This document shows positions 5,076 through 5,178 of a DNA stretch of 5,178 nt, one piece after another. A model generated the notes under the pieces. The model did not search any database. It was not told where the DNA came from and saw only the letters and a list, made by a program, of their open reading frames with translations. A program made the translations under genes and the position numbers. The stretch spans positions 1 through 5,178 of the forward strand of contig JBGPOS010000138.1 of assembly GCA_041488155.1 (NCBI GenBank), read 5' to 3'. Origin of the DNA: JBGPOS01 sp041488155. Its GTDB lineage: Bacteria > Chloroflexota > Dehalococcoidia > Tepidiformales > Tepidiformaceae. Position 1 is the stretch's first letter. Each line of letters starts with the position of its first letter.

Positions 5076-5178
5076 ATGGAGTGGGTCAATGCGGTCATCC
5101 AGGGCACGCTCCTCGGTGGCCTGTACGCACTCCTGGCGACGGGTCTCTCGCTGGCCTTCGGGGTCATGCGCCTGGTCA
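5076..5178 (+). CDS. livH: LivH-like permease of the branched-chain-type ABC importer (3' partial)
   Basis: The first 34 codons of an inner-membrane permease run off the right edge of the window. The readable N-terminus has a short amphipathic start followed by GLYALLATGLSLAFGVMRLV, the characteristic first helix and GVMRLVN entry of LivH-family permeases. A purine-rich AGGGAGAG (5058-5065) precedes the ATG by 10 bases. The 17-base gap after livF and the order receptor, LivG, LivF, LivH fit a single operon. A LivM-type partner permease is expected downstream, outside the window. Confidence 0.85.
   Translation, partial: MEWVNAVIQGTLLGGLYALLATGLSLAFGVMRLV

Overview
The window is GC-rich bacterial chromosome with strong third-position G/C bias, short intergenic gaps and GTG starts in the transporter genes. 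A predicted Tat-exported lipoprotein with an Ala/Ser/Pro/Thr-rich linker after the lipobox suggests a high-GC free-living soil or aquatic bacterium. Chloroflexota or Actinomycetota are my best guesses. This is inference from style and was not checked by any search.

Layout. (i) 1-1200, plus strand: the 3' part of a crotonase-fold CoA enzyme of the MenB/BadI type (probably only a few N-terminal residues are missing), followed 18 bases later by a small single-domain cupin. They look like the tail of a catabolic operon. (ii) 1211-1257: an imperfect long inverted repeat between two converging genes, a possible shared terminator. (iii) 1264-1818, minus strand: a four-helix membrane protein of no family I can name with certainty, preceded by a 12-codon Arg-rich ORF (1929-1891) with a near-ideal Shine-Dalgarno sequence. 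(iv) 1930-2170: a divergent control region with a candidate promoter and a run of inverted repeats that would form a structured 5' leader. (v) 2171-5178, plus strand: the start of a branched-chain-amino-acid-type (HAAT/Liv) ABC importer operon: substrate-binding lipoprotein, LivG-like ATPase, LivF-like ATPase (4-base overlap) and the first 34 codons of a LivH-like permease. A LivM-like permease would be expected beyond the window.

How it may work together. HAAT importers carry branched amino acids but also amides, urea and aromatic or alicyclic acids. A BadI/MenB-like ring-cleavage or ring-forming CoA enzyme and a cupin next to such an importer fit uptake and degradation of an aromatic or alicyclic carboxylate. 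The membrane-protein gene on the opposite strand separates the two groups, so a shared pathway is only suggested. Most of the window is ordinary metabolism and transport. The parts least explained by known families are the 1819-2170 intergenic region, with its minus-strand mini-ORF and plus-strand structured leader, and the membrane protein. I see no tRNA, rRNA, CRISPR array or insertion sequence.
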